A DNA stretch of 64,000 bases from Anthonomus grandis grandis (taxonomy: Eukaryota; Arthropoda; Insecta; Coleoptera; Curculionidae), in the NCBI RefSeq assembly GCF_022605725.1, contig NC_065556.1, positions 28,813,140 through 28,877,139 of the forward strand, in the 5' to 3' direction. Within the stretch, counting starts at the first letter, position 1. Each line of letters opens with the position of its first letter. A program made the position numbers and the translations under genes. The notes beneath the pieces were generated by a model that was given only the letters and a program-made list of their open reading frames with translations, was not told the origin of the DNA and searched no databases. Below, piece after piece: positions 22,850 through 34,517 of the stretch.

Positions 22850-23250
22850 TTACCCGCACTGCACCGCAAACTCTTTAACGTTTAAGGCCGTCTTCGCTCA
22901 CGTTAACGTTACGATAAACGCGACAATAAAACGCCGACGACTGATGAAGGCAAACTGCTGAACGCCCGGCATTTTACCGACCGCAGGAGCTGATTCCCTG
23001 CTTACTGCTGCCGTCGTTTGTTTTTCTGTGACTGTGTGTGTGTGTGAATTACCATCATCATCAGGGCCAACGTGGGATTTTTTTAGAAAGGACAAATTCG
23101 GATAGTACGGACCTTTCGGTTACCCGATCGGAAACTATTCCGAGTTTCCTTTTTGTCTTCTGCCTCGGGCTTTTTAATGTCAATGTCGCGTGTAAGTTTA
23201 GATATGGCGAGAAACGGCGATACGGTGTTGAAATTGTCTTTTGAATTTTA
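22850..23250. promoter_or_regulatory. CpG-rich island, possible promoter or first exon
   Basis: In contrast to its AT-rich surroundings this stretch has many CpGs ('acgttaacgttacgataaac', 'aacgcccggc', 'ccgatcgg') and a (TG) run at 23034-23046. ORFs exist on both strands (for example 22898-23095 minus) but no domain is visible. A promoter or exon of an unrecognised host gene would explain the base composition. Confidence 0.3.
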
Positions 23251-24646
23251 ATGAGTTTCATCTGTTTTTTTTCCTTTTTTGAATCATTTAAATTCATCGC
23301 TTCTCACGTTCGTCTGTAAGCAAAGATGAACCTTTCACCACCTTTCCCCACTCGAGAAGCGGACTTTTGATCCGCCTGAGATCCAAGAAACCTTTGACGA
23401 TCATAATGAAATAATACTTTTTAACTTTAGCGTAATCAATTACCTCAGAAAAATGACTTTTCAAAATGATTTAGACCATTAACTTAACTTGTGCGAAACA
23501 TTCAAGTTTTAGAAATAAAACTCCTTCTCAAATCTAATAATTAATCATAAGAAAATCAGGATTTTCATAAGCTGAAATAGTGCACCAACTTTCCTGTTTA
23601 CATGGCGAAACTTGCTCCTAAATAAACGTTCGCCATTAATGATGCACATTCACCAAAATCTGTCCTTCGCCAAAGCATCAAGTATTCGATACAACACTTT
23701 ATCACCCATTTAAAAACACACCCCCCGCTTTCACAGACTTCGCATTCCTCTCATAAGCAGAGTGAAGTTTGCGAGACTCAACCATTTTCTCAGTAAGACT
23801 TAGGAATATTCAGGAGATTAAACAAGTAAATTATGAAAAAGTATTGGCCAGATAAAGCAATGCGTCGGTGAAGCATTAAGTAACAAAGAGGTAATCTGGT
23901 AACTTCATGTATTGAAGTGTTGATAGCCTACCTGGTCTCAACAATATCCAAATTCTAATCCTCATGTTTATCGATAAAACATCTAAGAACAGTAGTGATG
24001 GTTTTATTTATAGTGAAAAATATACGATAAAAAAAATGAACCACTGTTTTTATATTAATCGCGCTTTTACTGATGAATGTATCCAGGTCTGACGAAGCTT
24101 AACTTAAAAGTTACTCTTACTTAAAGTGCCCAAGTGACCTCAAAATATAGTTTCAAAAAAAAACAATAAGAAGACTAATAAATACATTAGGCTCGAATTA
24201 ACATCAGTACTAAAGTTCAATTACTTATATTTTAACAATAGATCAATGAATTTAAATAAATGAGTATACAATCCGTACGTATAAAAAAAAGAACACATTA
24301 ACGTATCTGCCTATATTCATAAGAAGACATTTATATTTCAGTCGCAAGTTTTGAAGCGACATACTTATGGCATATGACAAAGAATTATAGGTTCTAACCC
24401 CTATATAAGTGAAACAACAACATTGATATAATGAAGTCCTACATTGTGATATTGTCAGTTAAATTCCGATGTAATGTTCTACGGAAAACCAGCTCTTCGT
24501 TTAAATATTCTGGTACAGAACTTTTGAATAGCTTCATTAACAACATGGTAAAATGCCAATTTGCACTCCCTAAGTCAGGGAAGTTCATTTATTTAACATA
24601 GTTTTTCAAATTGAAAATAAAGCGACAACATACATTTTGGATATAT
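23251..24646. other. unassigned stretch
   Basis: I see no supported gene, repeat or transposon motif. Confidence 0.3.
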
Positions 24647-24902
24647 TGTTACGACATGCCACCTATTTGAGAGACCACCCTGTACGAGCTAGACATCCGA
24701 AGCGCGCGTGGGCTGAGAAACAACGACTCAGCATAGTGTGTTATTGTAATTGCATAGCTAATAAAATGTACTAATAGTTAGTTGTCACGTAGACACCAGA
24801 ATTGTAACATCTAGGCAACACAATATACCATCTATTCATTAAAGCCCAACACAGTATAGTATTAATTAAGCTACAACCCCCAAAGAAAATACTGGTGTCA
24901 CA
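24647..24902 (+). repeat. candidate 5' LTR
   Basis: The stretch has inverted TGTTAC/GTCACA ends and lies directly upstream of the gag leader. No second LTR in the window confirms it. Confidence 0.45.
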
Positions 24903-25073
24903 ACTGATGGAGGCGCCACGTAATCCTATCGTACAGAGTAACTTTCGCGAAAACTGATCTACATCTACAGTTAAAGTACTAGTTTGCGTGGTTGATCACT
25001 CGTAACGTAAAGTCGGTCGTAGAAAGTGTAGAGTACGTGCTAATGGTTAGAAAGTGTAGTGCGAGTGTAGTGA

Positions 25074-25837
25074 ATGTTCTTGAGAAGTCACGCTAGAGCC
25101 TATAGACGCCGCTCATCACTTCTACAAGTTAGAAGTAATCAAACAGTTAACATGCCTAACAACCAAGATAATGACGAAGTAGCAGAAAATCCCAGAGGCC
25201 AAGACCGAAACGCAAGGGAAGTTTATACTTCCGTAAATCCAAAATTATTCGCAGAACAAGAGGTTAAAAAGTGGCATCATTTATAAAAAAATTTAATAGA
25301 GCCGCAAGAGCAAACCGTTGGTCTGAGGAGACTAAACTTCTCCAACTACCATGCTATTTGGAAGGTGCAGCTCTAGAATGCTTTGAAACGATAGAGGAAG
25401 ATATAGAGACGTACGACGAAGCAATAGAGTCTTTAAGAGCCAACTTTACAAAAACAAAAGACCAAGAGCAGGTGTATGTTCGGCTATTAACTAGAAAGCA
25501 GCAGGATCTCGATGAACTGTGGTCCTATTATCATGAGATGTTGAAATTGTGCCATGATGTAGATCCGGATATGGGAGAACGAGAGCAAGTTGGTTTTATT
25601 ATAAGAGGTCTGCAATCGAAAATTCTACAGAAAGTAAATTTAATGGATAACCCGACAGTAGAGGCTCTTCGAAGGAACTTGCAGAAAGTAGAAACTACCG
25701 AGTTTTTGGCGAGAGAGCCAACAACTTTTTACCCTTTTGCATCGTTGCAGTCCAGAACACAAACGCTGACGAGAGGTCGATGCTCATCAAACGTCGAGGT
25801 CGACGTTTCTCTTTCTTTTTTTTCATTTTTCTCTTAA
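25074..25837 (+). pseudogene. retrotransposon gag-like protein, frameshifted
   Basis: The first frame (25074-25286, starting MFLRSHARAYRRR) reaches QEVKKWHHL and stops. The next frame, from about 25265, continues with a typical gag capsid-like region: FNRAARANRWSEETKLLQLP, then YLEGAALECFE, then YYHEMLKLC and VGFIIRGL. A single-base change in the A-run at about 25266 explains the break. No zinc knuckle is seen before homology ends at about 25770. The fold is that of Ty3/gypsy gag; the mature function would be particle assembly. The copy is inactive. Confidence 0.8.
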
Positions 25838-26071
25838 TTTTTTCATGCTGCATCTAAACATGGATAAAAGAACTATTTTATATAATAAAAAAAAAATTTG
25901 CAGTAATATACTCTCTAAATTTGAGATCTGTATTAATTAAAGTACCGAAATTAGTACATTTTAAAAAATGTCGCTCCTGACTTATTGATGCGGATGCTCT
26001 GCTCCAGGATGGCTCTTTGTCGCTCTGAGCAAAACAATAAGCTTTTAATTTTATCAGAGTTTAAGTGCAAA

Positions 26072-26600
26072 TTATGAATACTGCAGAATGCCCTCTAGAT
26101 TAGAATTCAATAAATCAGTTGCAATTACTAGTTCAGTAAGATAAAAAAGATCAAGTAACTCAGTGTCACGAGCGTAATACTGATTATGAAAAAATCTAGG
26201 AGTTTCAAAGATATCAAATGTGTACCGAATAAATAAAAGTCCTAGAATAGATCTCTGGGGAATACCCGATATTATGGTGACTGAATACCATTGACACGCA
26301 CTCTTTGAGTTCTGTTTTTTAGAAAACTCTCGAAAATTTGAGTCAAACCCCATATAATGGAGCTTAGAATCCAATAGATCTTAGAATAATACAATGAAAC
26401 AGAAAGTACAGCTATACTTGTCAAGAGCTCTGATTTTATTATCAGTTATATTTAGTAAAGCAGATGATGTGCTGTGGCCATTTCAAGAACCTGACTGGTG
26501 AATAGGATATAAGTGACTCGCCTTAAGAAATTTGCTAACTTGCAGGTAAGTCACCTTCTTCAATATTTTAGACAAAACTGGTAAGAGATTGATTTTACTT
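26072..26600 (-). pseudogene. LINE reverse transcriptase fragment
   Basis: Read on the minus strand from about 26600: LLPVLSKILKKVTYLQVSKF, HLYPIHQSGS, GHSTSSALLNITDNK, SKLHYMGFDSNFREF, SGIPQRSILGLLF and QYYARDTELL, the last being a degenerate YADD box. Several stops and frameshifts are present. It abuts a gypsy integrase remnant at about 26600. Confidence 0.85.
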
Positions 26601-28320
26601 TTGATGACTTACAAAATTAGGACCATTATCACAAATAAGAAATTGTGGGACCAAGAAAACATTGTTTTCAATTAACTCAGAAATAAGATTAGCCTTTAAG
26701 TATTTTGAAATATCCGGTTATATTTGGAAAAACAGTCAGCTGTGGCAACCATTTATTTCCTTTCTTGAAAAAAGGAAAAGCGGAAAAGGTCCAATAAAAT
26801 CTAAGAAAATTATTTTACGAGACATATCAACTTCCTTCTCCTTCCTCATGGAACCAATTTTAAGTAAATTCTTAAAATCTTATTTTAATTAAATTAAAAA
26901 GTATTTTTGTTTCACCACAAATTTTCGAACAGATTGCAAGACATTCAATCCCATTTGAGATCAATATTAAATTTCCTATATTCGATACAAAATTTTACGA
27001 AAACGAACATGGTCAGAGAAATGAAAAATTTCAAGAAGAAATTAATTTCTAGATCTGACTATTAAAAACACGCCATAGCAGATATTTTTCATGATTTTTA
27101 GGGACATTCTCCTGCATAGAGTCATACCAAGGATCAGTATTTTCCATGTCAAGAGAAATAGAGGCAATTTAATTTGCACTTATGTCTGATATAGAATTAG
27201 AATTTACATTAACAGCAGGAATTCGAGGAAGAGCACCAGCATCATCATATTTCTGTATTCCAAATTAAAAGTATGCTGCCTAAACGAAGCAACCAACGAG
27301 TAAGCTTATCAAAAGGAGTTTTATGAGAAGTAACCTATTACGATCAGTAATGACTGTAAACCAGGTACCTTCAACTCATAGTCTTATTTTTTCTATAGGC
27401 TATGAGGCTGTGACCATCTCTTCATCATCAAAAATCTGGGTGAACTTACCACCTAAACCCATATCACAGGCGTCTGATTTAACAAAAAATCTTTTACTGA
27501 AAACAGACTGGGTTAAGACAGGAGCACTTGCCAATTTTTATTTGATTGCAAGAAAACCTGTTTCAGCCTCAATCTATTCAATAGACTGTTTCCCTTTTTT
27601 TACTCTTTTTAAAAATCCATCTTTTATAACCAACGAATTCCATTGAGACCAATAAGCTTTTAGTTCTGGAGATTTGTCAGAAAAATCCTTCCATTCTGGT
27701 TTTGAAATTTCTCGAGGTTCCAGTTTGTAAATAAGACCAAATACTGGGTCATCACTCTGATCCTGGATTAAACTAGCTAGATCCCACTCTTCAAAACTAT
27801 GAAGGCCAATACGATTACAAGTAAATATCTCTGGATGCTGTTTTGATTCGTTTTTAAAACAATGTTGACATGTTTCAATACAGGGTCTTCTCGCCTTTCC
27901 TATGTTTTATTGTAAAGTGATACTCTTGTAATCATTGCTATTTGTAATTCGGGGTTTTTGAACTGTAACATCCATTTCAGAGGAGCATGGTCAGTCCTAA
28001 GGATGAATCGTTGACCATACAAATATTTATGGACACGTTCAATAGCTTTTAGTGCTGTAAAAGTGCTTACCAAGGAAGAAAAGTTTTTGATGAATCTACG
28101 ATACTATACCTATAAAACTTCTAACTTTAGTAGAACTGGGCGAGGATAAATTGGTCATTGACTCAACTTTAGAAGGATCAATAAATATTGACATTTTATT
28201 TTCAAGATTTATATAATATATAAGTCTAGCTTCCTGAAGTAAATTTTTTGCTTTTCTTAATAAATTAATATAGCGGTCAAAAGTAGAACACAAAAGAATA
28301 ACATCTTAATATGAGAAAAT
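26600..28320 (-). pseudogene. Ty3/gypsy pol remnant: RT, RNase H and integrase pieces
   Basis: On the minus strand, from high to low coordinates: an RT C-terminus (28293-28096, DPSKVESMTNL then STKVRSFIGIVS); an RNase H block with YGQRFILRTDHAPLKWML (about 28030-27965); a linker region (27880-27570, including ELKAYWSQWNSLVIKDGFLK); a second RNase H block FFVKSDACDMGLGGKFTQIF (about 27510-27440) with TWFTVITDR (about 27365); and an integrase core with FLDFIGPF and PQFLICDNGPNFVSH (about 26800-26610). RNase H parts appear twice and out of order, so the region is a mosaic of at least two copies. Multiple stops make it non-functional. Confidence 0.8.
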
Positions 28321-28379
28321 ATAAATATAGAGTTTACCAAAAGTTGTTGTGTCTGAGCTGCGTTGCATAATAAGCATGA

Positions 28380-28565
28380 TAGTTTTCCATTACCTCATGT
28401 TGATAGAATTTTAAATAATTTATTTAATATTGATTTAAGAAAAGCTTTTTGGTAAATATGTACCTTTAAACGCTAATTCTAAGGAACAAATAGGTTTTTC
28501 AATAACAGAGGGTCGAGGACATTTTCAATTTGTGGTCATGACTTTTAAATTTTTATAAATATTAT
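28380..28565 (+). pseudogene. Ty3/gypsy reverse transcriptase fragment, opposite orientation
   Basis: The plus strand reads FPLPHVDRILNNLFNIDLRK then, after a frameshift, SKEQIGFSITEGRGHFQF. This is the N-terminal RT block of gypsy elements. It lies directly beside the minus-strand pol remnant and points the other way, so an inversion or an independent insertion has occurred. Confidence 0.7.
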
Positions 28566-28604
28566 ATCCTTACTATAAAATCAAAAGAAAAAATCACTAC
28601 TTAC

Positions 28605-28738
28605 TGGAAGACTTCTTAGGTGGTAGTCCCGAAGCGCTCAAATCGCTCAGGGAACTGTGAATGCTGCTTTGCAGGTTACTCGTGATTGATTTTTTCAGAG
28701 GTGAAGCCGCGTGGAGATTCCTGGTACGAATCCTACGA
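28605..28738 (-). CDS. CAP-Gly gene, exon 4 (inferred)
   Basis: An acceptor (ttaattattcag) precedes 28738, and the exon reads RRIRTRNLHAASPLKKSITS, then SSLSDLSASGLPPKKSS. Its phase (one base completing a codon) fits the AA left over at the end of exon 3. It ends either with a donor (TCCA|GTAAGT at 28604) or, if unspliced, with TAG at 28599-28597. The perfect GTAAGT favours an internal exon, in which case the gene continues beyond. The Ser-rich sequence has no domain. The base composition is clearly richer in GC than the surroundings. Confidence 0.55.
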
Positions 28739-28759
28739 CTGAATAATTAATTTAGAATT

Positions 28760-29527
28760 AGGTCAGAAATAGAAATTGAAAAAATCAATGAAAGTTAAAG
28801 AAGACACCTAAATTTGATAACACTATTAAAATTATGGTTTTTTGTGTGACCATTGTTTATAACAAAAATGTTTTTTTGTGGTTCACTACATTTTTATGTT
28901 TGCACATATAGGGTGAGGGCATTTTAATATATGCACCCGATTTGCACTGAAAGTAAGCGAGATACAGAAAAATGTTTGAGATTTAAAAGACATTTTGAGC
29001 TTGAGGTCGTTTCTTAAGGTTAATTCAAGGTCAGAGTAATTTTTTTAAAATAGAAACTCTTACTTTTGTTTTCGTGCCATAACTGTTTTTTCTATTAATC
29101 ATCTAGTTCTGAATATCAGCTGTCGCCAAGTCAAATGAAAACATGGTATACCAAGAAGAACATTTTTAAGAATTTTAAAAGTCCTTAAATATCATGTATA
29201 TGATATTAATTAGGTTCAAGTATTACAGGTGAATCATGCGCAACAGCGTGTTGAATTTTGCTAATGGGCCTTGCAGGGGATTTCTTTAACTTTGTCTTGT
29301 TTTTTGATGAAGCATAATTTAAATGTGACGGACAACTTAACAAGCACAATTGCTATTATTTGGCTAATCTTCACTACTAGAAGGAAGGGCATTTCTTTCC
29401 AAATAATTTAATATACGAACGTTTCTTGTAAGTTAAGAACTTTCTGAGTTGTAGACAATTTTATCAACCAAGGTCAAAGAACCGCTAAATTAGTGGTTTT
29501 TGAAACAGCAGGATTTTTTTTTTTTAG
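28760..29527. other. intronic AT-rich stretch
   Basis: It lies in the inferred intron between exons 3 and 4 of the CAP-Gly gene. It holds no gene. A T-run ending in AG at 29527 precedes the EcKinase pseudogene and could be the remains of a splice acceptor. Confidence 0.35.
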
Positions 29528-30601
29528 CGGACATTTTTGGTCATAACTTGGAGACTACTTTCAACTTAAAGTCCAAGTTGAGCGTAACAACGAAGTTCAA
29601 CTGCTAGAGATGTTCGTGAAGTTCCTAAATGCGAAAATTGACTTTTTCAAGCAACTGTTGGCCCGCGGTCTTTTATCTTGAATACATTCCCAAGTTAAGA
29701 GAGCTCGGCTTAAATGAACTGCTAAGCTTTGCTCCTGAGTGCTACTTTTCGCGAGTGGATGATGTCCTTGTGTTGGAAGATATGACCGCTAAGGGATATA
29801 TAGGGCTGGACTTGCTTACCCTTAAGCTTACTGTAAGTGATTTAGCTAAGCTGCATGCAAGCAGTTTCATTTTTGAGCATGCACTACTGAAGAATGAAAA
29901 AAACTTCTATGACCTCTATAGCAAGTATTTGCAAGAGGTTTTCTTTGTAATCGACTCCAAGGAGTCAGTAAAGGCTTTCCAAAGGATTATGAAAGTGATT
30001 GTGTACTTGTGCCAAGTTTTTTCAAACATCAATAATAAAGAGGAAGTGGCTCAGAAGGCTCAGAGTCTCTTCTTCTAAGTCTGATGAGTTCATTAACGTG
30101 TTATGCCATGGAGATGTGTATGTTGCCAACATGCTGTTCAATTTCAATGACAAACAGGAGTGCCAGGATGTTAAACTGATTGACTTTCAGATTTTAAGGT
30201 ACAAGCCTCCCACGCATCACCTCTTGTTCTTTCTCTATCAAAATGCCTTTAAAGAAACCTTAGATGAGCACATGGGCGAACTCCTTGCACTATATTATGA
30301 TGCACTTAAAGAGAATTTAGGAAAGTTCCATTTAGATATCAGCAAAGTGTATCCAAAAGAGAACTTCGAAGGCAGCATCAGACCAATGAGGATCTTAGCG
30401 GTGTTTATGTCGATTTACTACTCGCATTTGACGACCATCGATCCGAAAGTTAGAGAACGCGTTTTCCACGAGAATCAAATGGAGCTGCTGCGATATGAGT
30501 TTTATTTAATTAATTTAGGGTTGAAGGATGAGCATTATAGGAAGGTCATGAAAGGGCTTATTGACTCGTTTATTGAACTTTGTAATAGTAATGATATATA
30601 A
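29528..30601 (+). pseudogene. EcKinase-like (CHK kinase-like) pseudogene
   Basis: The order of motifs is that of insect ecdysteroid-kinase-like proteins: LGDYFQLKVQVE and MFVKFLNAKIDFFKQLLARG (about 29560-29660), VFYLEYIPKLRELGL (29668 on), VLVLEDMTAKGYIGLD (about 29768), the catalytic loop VLCHGDVYVANMLF (about 30098) and KLIDFQ (about 30174), then a helical C-terminus ending at TAA 30601. The family phosphorylates small molecules such as ecdysteroids. The catalytic Asp residues of HGD and DFQ are intact, but at least three frame changes (about 29555, 29665 and 30075) and a missing N-terminus indicate a pseudogene. It lies on the plus strand inside an intron of the minus-strand CAP-Gly gene. 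Confidence 0.85.
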
Positions 30602-30704
30602 GGTACCAACTGAAAATATACGTTTTATTTCTAACTAGTAATTACAGACAGTTGATGAATTAATTCGTCTGATATATCGATTAGTTGTAGGCTTTTGTGG
30701 ATGT

Positions 30705-31395
30705 GGGACGTTTCGTCTTTTAATTGCCTAGAATTGGTCAAATATTTGCGTCACTTCCAGGCAGTTGAAACAGGAACGTTCCAAGTCCAGGAAGGCCTTA
30801 AAGACATGAACATTCAGAAAAATGACTCCACCAACTGCCTGGAATTAGACAAATATTTCCATCACTTCCAAGCAGTTGAATCAAGAATGTTCCAAGTGCA
30901 GGAAGGCCTTAAGACATGAACATTTCATCAAAATGACTCCATCAACTGCCTGGAATTAGTCAAATATTTCAATCACTTCCAGGCAGTTGAAACAGGGATG
31001 TTCCAAGTCCAGGAAGGCCTTGAAGACATGATGGACATTTTATCAAAATTACTCCATCAACTGCCTGGAATTAGTCAAATATTTCAATCACTTCCAGGCA
31101 GTTGAAACAGGGATGTTCCAAGTCCAGGAAGGCCTTGAAGACATGATGGACATTTTATCAAAATGACTCCATCAACTGCCTGGATTTGGTCAAATATTTC
31201 AATCACTTCCAGGCAGTTGAATCAGGGATGTTCCAAGTCCAGGAAGGCCTTGAAGACTTAATGAACATTTCAGAAAAATTACTCCATCAACTGCCTGGAA
31301 TTAGTCAAATATTTCCATCACTTCCAGGCAGTTGAAACAGCAATGTTCCTAGTCCAGGAAGGCCTTGAAGACATAATGGTTATTTCAGAAAAGGA
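30705..31395 (+). repeat. tandem array, six units of about 115 bp, each with a 14-bp hairpin
   Basis: The landmark 'actccatcaactgcctgg' or its variant starts at about 30712, 30825, 30936, 31051, 31166 and 31281 (spacings 111-115). Each unit holds the arms 'tcaactgcctggaa' and 'ttccaggcagttga', exact complements around a 21-nt loop (30942-30955 with 30977-30990 in copy 3). The last base pairs vary in copies 1 and 2. The array lies in an intron of the CAP-Gly gene, so the hairpins would be transcribed. Confidence 0.95.
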
Positions 31396-33385
31396 ACGAT
31401 TTGAAGTATTTTCGTGATTTTTCCATATCAGTGTAGTGGGATTCTTAAGGACGGATTTGAGAGAAAAAATGTCATTTTGAATAAGGCATTTGGGTAGAAA
31501 AAGCACTCCAAAGGAATAAGAACTTACTACGTCCACGACGTCGTGTTTCCGAATAAATAAAGTCATTCGAACCTGAAAATTACCTTCATAATTGATCTCG
31601 AGCTCAAGATGGTTAAAGGTTAATTAAAAATTTTGAATCACCGGCTACTTGAACTTAGAACTGAACACTCAGTAAAACACAAAATAAACCTTCATTATTA
31701 ACACTACTATATTATAAAAACATGTAATTACTGGTCGATGTTCATTGTGTAACCTTTCACTTAAATAAATCATTCTTATTAAAAATGCAACCCCTAAAAT
31801 CAAAACTTTACCGGTTTCGAAAATTTGTGATCCTTGAGCATGCCGTACGCGACCAATAACAAAGACAGACAGAAAAATCACGTTAGTCAAAGAGAAAGAG
31901 AAAAACAACCTGATTTCAGTAAATTGCTTAAAATATAACGCGAAGAACAGCTAACGCCATCTAAAAGTTAAAAAAAAGTCTTTGTAGTAATGATAATAAC
32001 ACCAAGCAACACACGACAGTTAAATAAACGTTTATTTTTGGTTTATACCAGGTGTACAGTTTTGTTGAACAATAAATATCGGATTAAATATTCGCATGAT
32101 ATACGTCGGGGAATTTAATTTTATGTTTTATTCACGTTTAACAAGAAGTTTTATTACATGTTAATATTATACAATTATATCTGTTTAGAACGAGCTTCTA
32201 AACAGATACACTTACCATCGACAAAACGTTGAATTTTTAGTTATAGAAAACCAGTATAAAACATTTATTTTAATAGTTAAATAATTGCTGATATGGGATT
32301 TATAGTAAACGTACCTATCTATTTAGGTTTAAATTTTAGTATATGGTACCGGAAATTTATCGATAAACTTTAGAGGTTAATTCTCCGATAAAAAGTAAGA
32401 ATTTTTGTATATGAAGGTATATGCTCTAAACGTTTTACTTTCGGATCTACAGGGTGTTAAAACTTACAAAAAAAAGTAATTTTTTTTTCAAAATAACTTT
32501 AATACCAATGTAATTTTTTTTTAATTTACCGTATATAATTTCGACGTACAAAAAAAACAAATTACCAGTGGCGTCCATAGGCGGCTTATCGGAAATATTT
32601 TTTAATAAAAAAAAGTACACCACTGCATTTTCCTAAAATAAATTTTATTTTTCAAATCCTTGTTGCAAATTTGTATTCTTGAGTTTTCTGAGTCTAATGT
32701 TGTTGTGGTGTTTCACATAGGTTAATGCATACCTTACTTTTTTCTAGATTTCCCTGTGTATGATATTCCACTATTACACTATAAGATGTATAAAAAATAT
32801 GGTATCCTTCACAGTGGTACAAATGTGATATCGGGATCATTTTATCAAATGTTTGAGGTGTAGTAATCGAGTTTAAAAACTAGATATGTAAGTCCCGTAT
32901 CAATTTTTTTAAATGCTGAAATTTTCTCTCATTTGTAAACAGAATAGTATATTACATACGTATATTCTACTGTTTAATAAATATACTTTGACCATATAGA
33001 GTTGATAAATATACCAAAACCAAAAATTTACTAAAAACGATAAAAATATATGATGTGTTGCTTGAACACACAATACTGAACGTTGCATTAATTTTAGAAC
33101 ATTCAATAATCAATTTTATCAGCAAAATTTTGGTATGACTATGGGTGCTCATTTTTCACCAACTTTCATTTCTGGAAAATTATGAATGTTAAATTATAAA
33201 TTCCTTTGATAAAAAAACATAAAATATAGTGGCCACATAGTGGTGATATTTTTTCAATATATCGCTATAATGCAGACACAAAGTTACAGTAATTCCAAAG
33301 GGTGTACTATAAAATTTACTCTTTAAAGAGAGTCAACGTCCTTTTCTTGATATTTTAATAAAAAAAAATCAACGACTTCAATTAC
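31396..33385. other. intronic stretch with dispersed repeat
   Basis: No gene is supported. From about 32020 to 33070 it contains a copy of the repeat family also found at 48120-49095. Confidence 0.4.
32020..33070 (+). repeat. dispersed repeat, copy 1 (about 1 kb)
   Basis: It starts 'taaataaacgtttattt.tggttta' and ends 'tataccaaaa...atatatgatgtgttgctt'. The same two ends, in the same order and orientation, bound 48124-49095. The last 220 bp are most similar ('tttaataaatatactttgac'). The interior is diverged. The class is unknown. Confidence 0.55.
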
Positions 33386-33389
33386 TCAC

Positions 33390-34200
33390 TTTTTATTATT
33401 TGGAGTTCCAATATGCAACGGCGACTTCTTGGCACCGTCATACTCCTTGGAAGAACCGTTCAAATTATCGAAAACCTTCGACTTAATGTCTTTTAGGTTC
33501 GTCTTATTTTGGTCGGTTTTGGAAATTTTGTTCATCACTGCGTCCCATCGGTTCACGGGTTTTTTCACCAACTTTTTCTCCTGTAGGGCCACGGAATCGT
33601 TTAGAAAACTTTTCACCTTCGAGGCGACATCTCTTTTGGGAGTTTTGTACTTCTTCGCGACACTTTCCTCCTTAAGATCTCTGGAAGAGGACAAACTGGA
33701 CGGACTGGGCGCGTTTCGTTTTTTCGAGCTTTCCTGGACAATCTTGTCGAGGGCTCCGTGGGTTGCCACATCGTTGATATTCGGGACTTTTTGTAGAACC
33801 TCGCGAATGTTATTCTGGCTATTTTCGGAGATCGTCTTGGTGCTGTCAGATGGGGAAACGTCCACGGTTTTAACGATCACCTCGTCCTTCGACTCGTCAT
33901 CGTGTCTTATCCCGGATTCCAAATCCGTGAAGACGCCACTCGAGTCCATGTTTTCTCTATTATTGGCATAAATATCGGCGGCGGCCTGCGGATCGACACT
34001 ATAAAGGGTTCCGTCGATCACTTGGGCCCTTCTATCGCCCTTCACGTGATTGTCCTCGTGATTGTCCGCGTCACTTTCGGTATAAAAGTCGGAGTCGGTC
34101 AAAGGATCCGGTTTCCGGGTAACAGGTCGCGGAAACGGCCTCCTGGTCAACGGAGAATTGTCTGCGCCTCTACTAGCGGGTCGTGACATCTCCCCATCAC
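33390..34200 (-). CDS. CAP-Gly gene, exon 3 (inferred)
   Basis: The exon begins after an acceptor (ttttcttctttag) at 34200 and ends at 33390 before donor AAAAA|GTGAGT. Its first two bases complete the codon left by exon 2 (G|GT). The 270 residues are hydrophilic and probably disordered: MSRPASRGADNSPLTRRPF, an acidic block SDFYTESDADNHED, RRAQVIDGTLYSVD, and a basic C-terminal half (RDLKEESVAKKYKTPKR). The GC content is markedly higher than in flanking DNA, as in a coding exon under constraint. No enzymatic domain is seen. Together with the CAP-Gly exon it suggests a microtubule-associated scaffold, but the orthologue is not identified. Confidence 0.75.
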
Positions 34201-34206
34201 CTAAAG

Positions 34207-34517
34207 AAGAAAATTGGAATTTTAAGGAATGAAAGCTCGCACGGACAGTAAAATGGCAAAAGAGTACGTTAATCGGGATATTCCGTGACACGAAACATTT
34301 CAACAACAATCACAACTTTTTGGCTTCTTCAGGGCAGGGCAGCCAGAAAACCATAGGAAAAATTGCAAAAACCAAAGGTAATAGGCAAATTGGTTGTTGC
34401 TCCTGTTTGTGATCCCTTGTGTTTTTTTGCACTTTTTCCCTTGCATGGAAAAAAACCAATCTGTGTAGAAAATTTATGGATTGAACTACAAGGTAGGCAA
34501 ACTTCGAAAGTTTACTT
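34207..34517. other. intron sequence between exon 3 and the DUF4806 element
   Basis: No feature is recognised. Confidence 0.4.

Larger units (their letters stand above)
24647..25837 (+). mobile_element. truncated Ty3/gypsy-type LTR element (5' LTR plus gag)
   Basis: A candidate LTR (24647-24902) begins TGTTAC and ends GTCACA, has a GC-rich 5' part and is followed by leader sequence. A gag-like reading frame runs from 25074 to about 25770. After that, homology stops in a T-rich stretch; pol and the 3' LTR are absent. Confidence 0.65.

Noticed and set aside
23041..23066. CTGATGA on the minus strand at the 'catcatcatcag' run, as a possible hammerhead
   Set aside because: No compact stem II and no matching stem I; the microsatellite explains the motif.
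24905..24925. primer-binding site after the LTR
   Set aside because: 'tggaggcgccac' is plausible, but I could not match a tRNA 3' end and it is not adjacent to the LTR end.
32570..32600. 'accagtggcgtccataggcgg' as a hAT or Chapaev terminus
   Set aside because: Only one end was seen and there is no transposase or target duplication.
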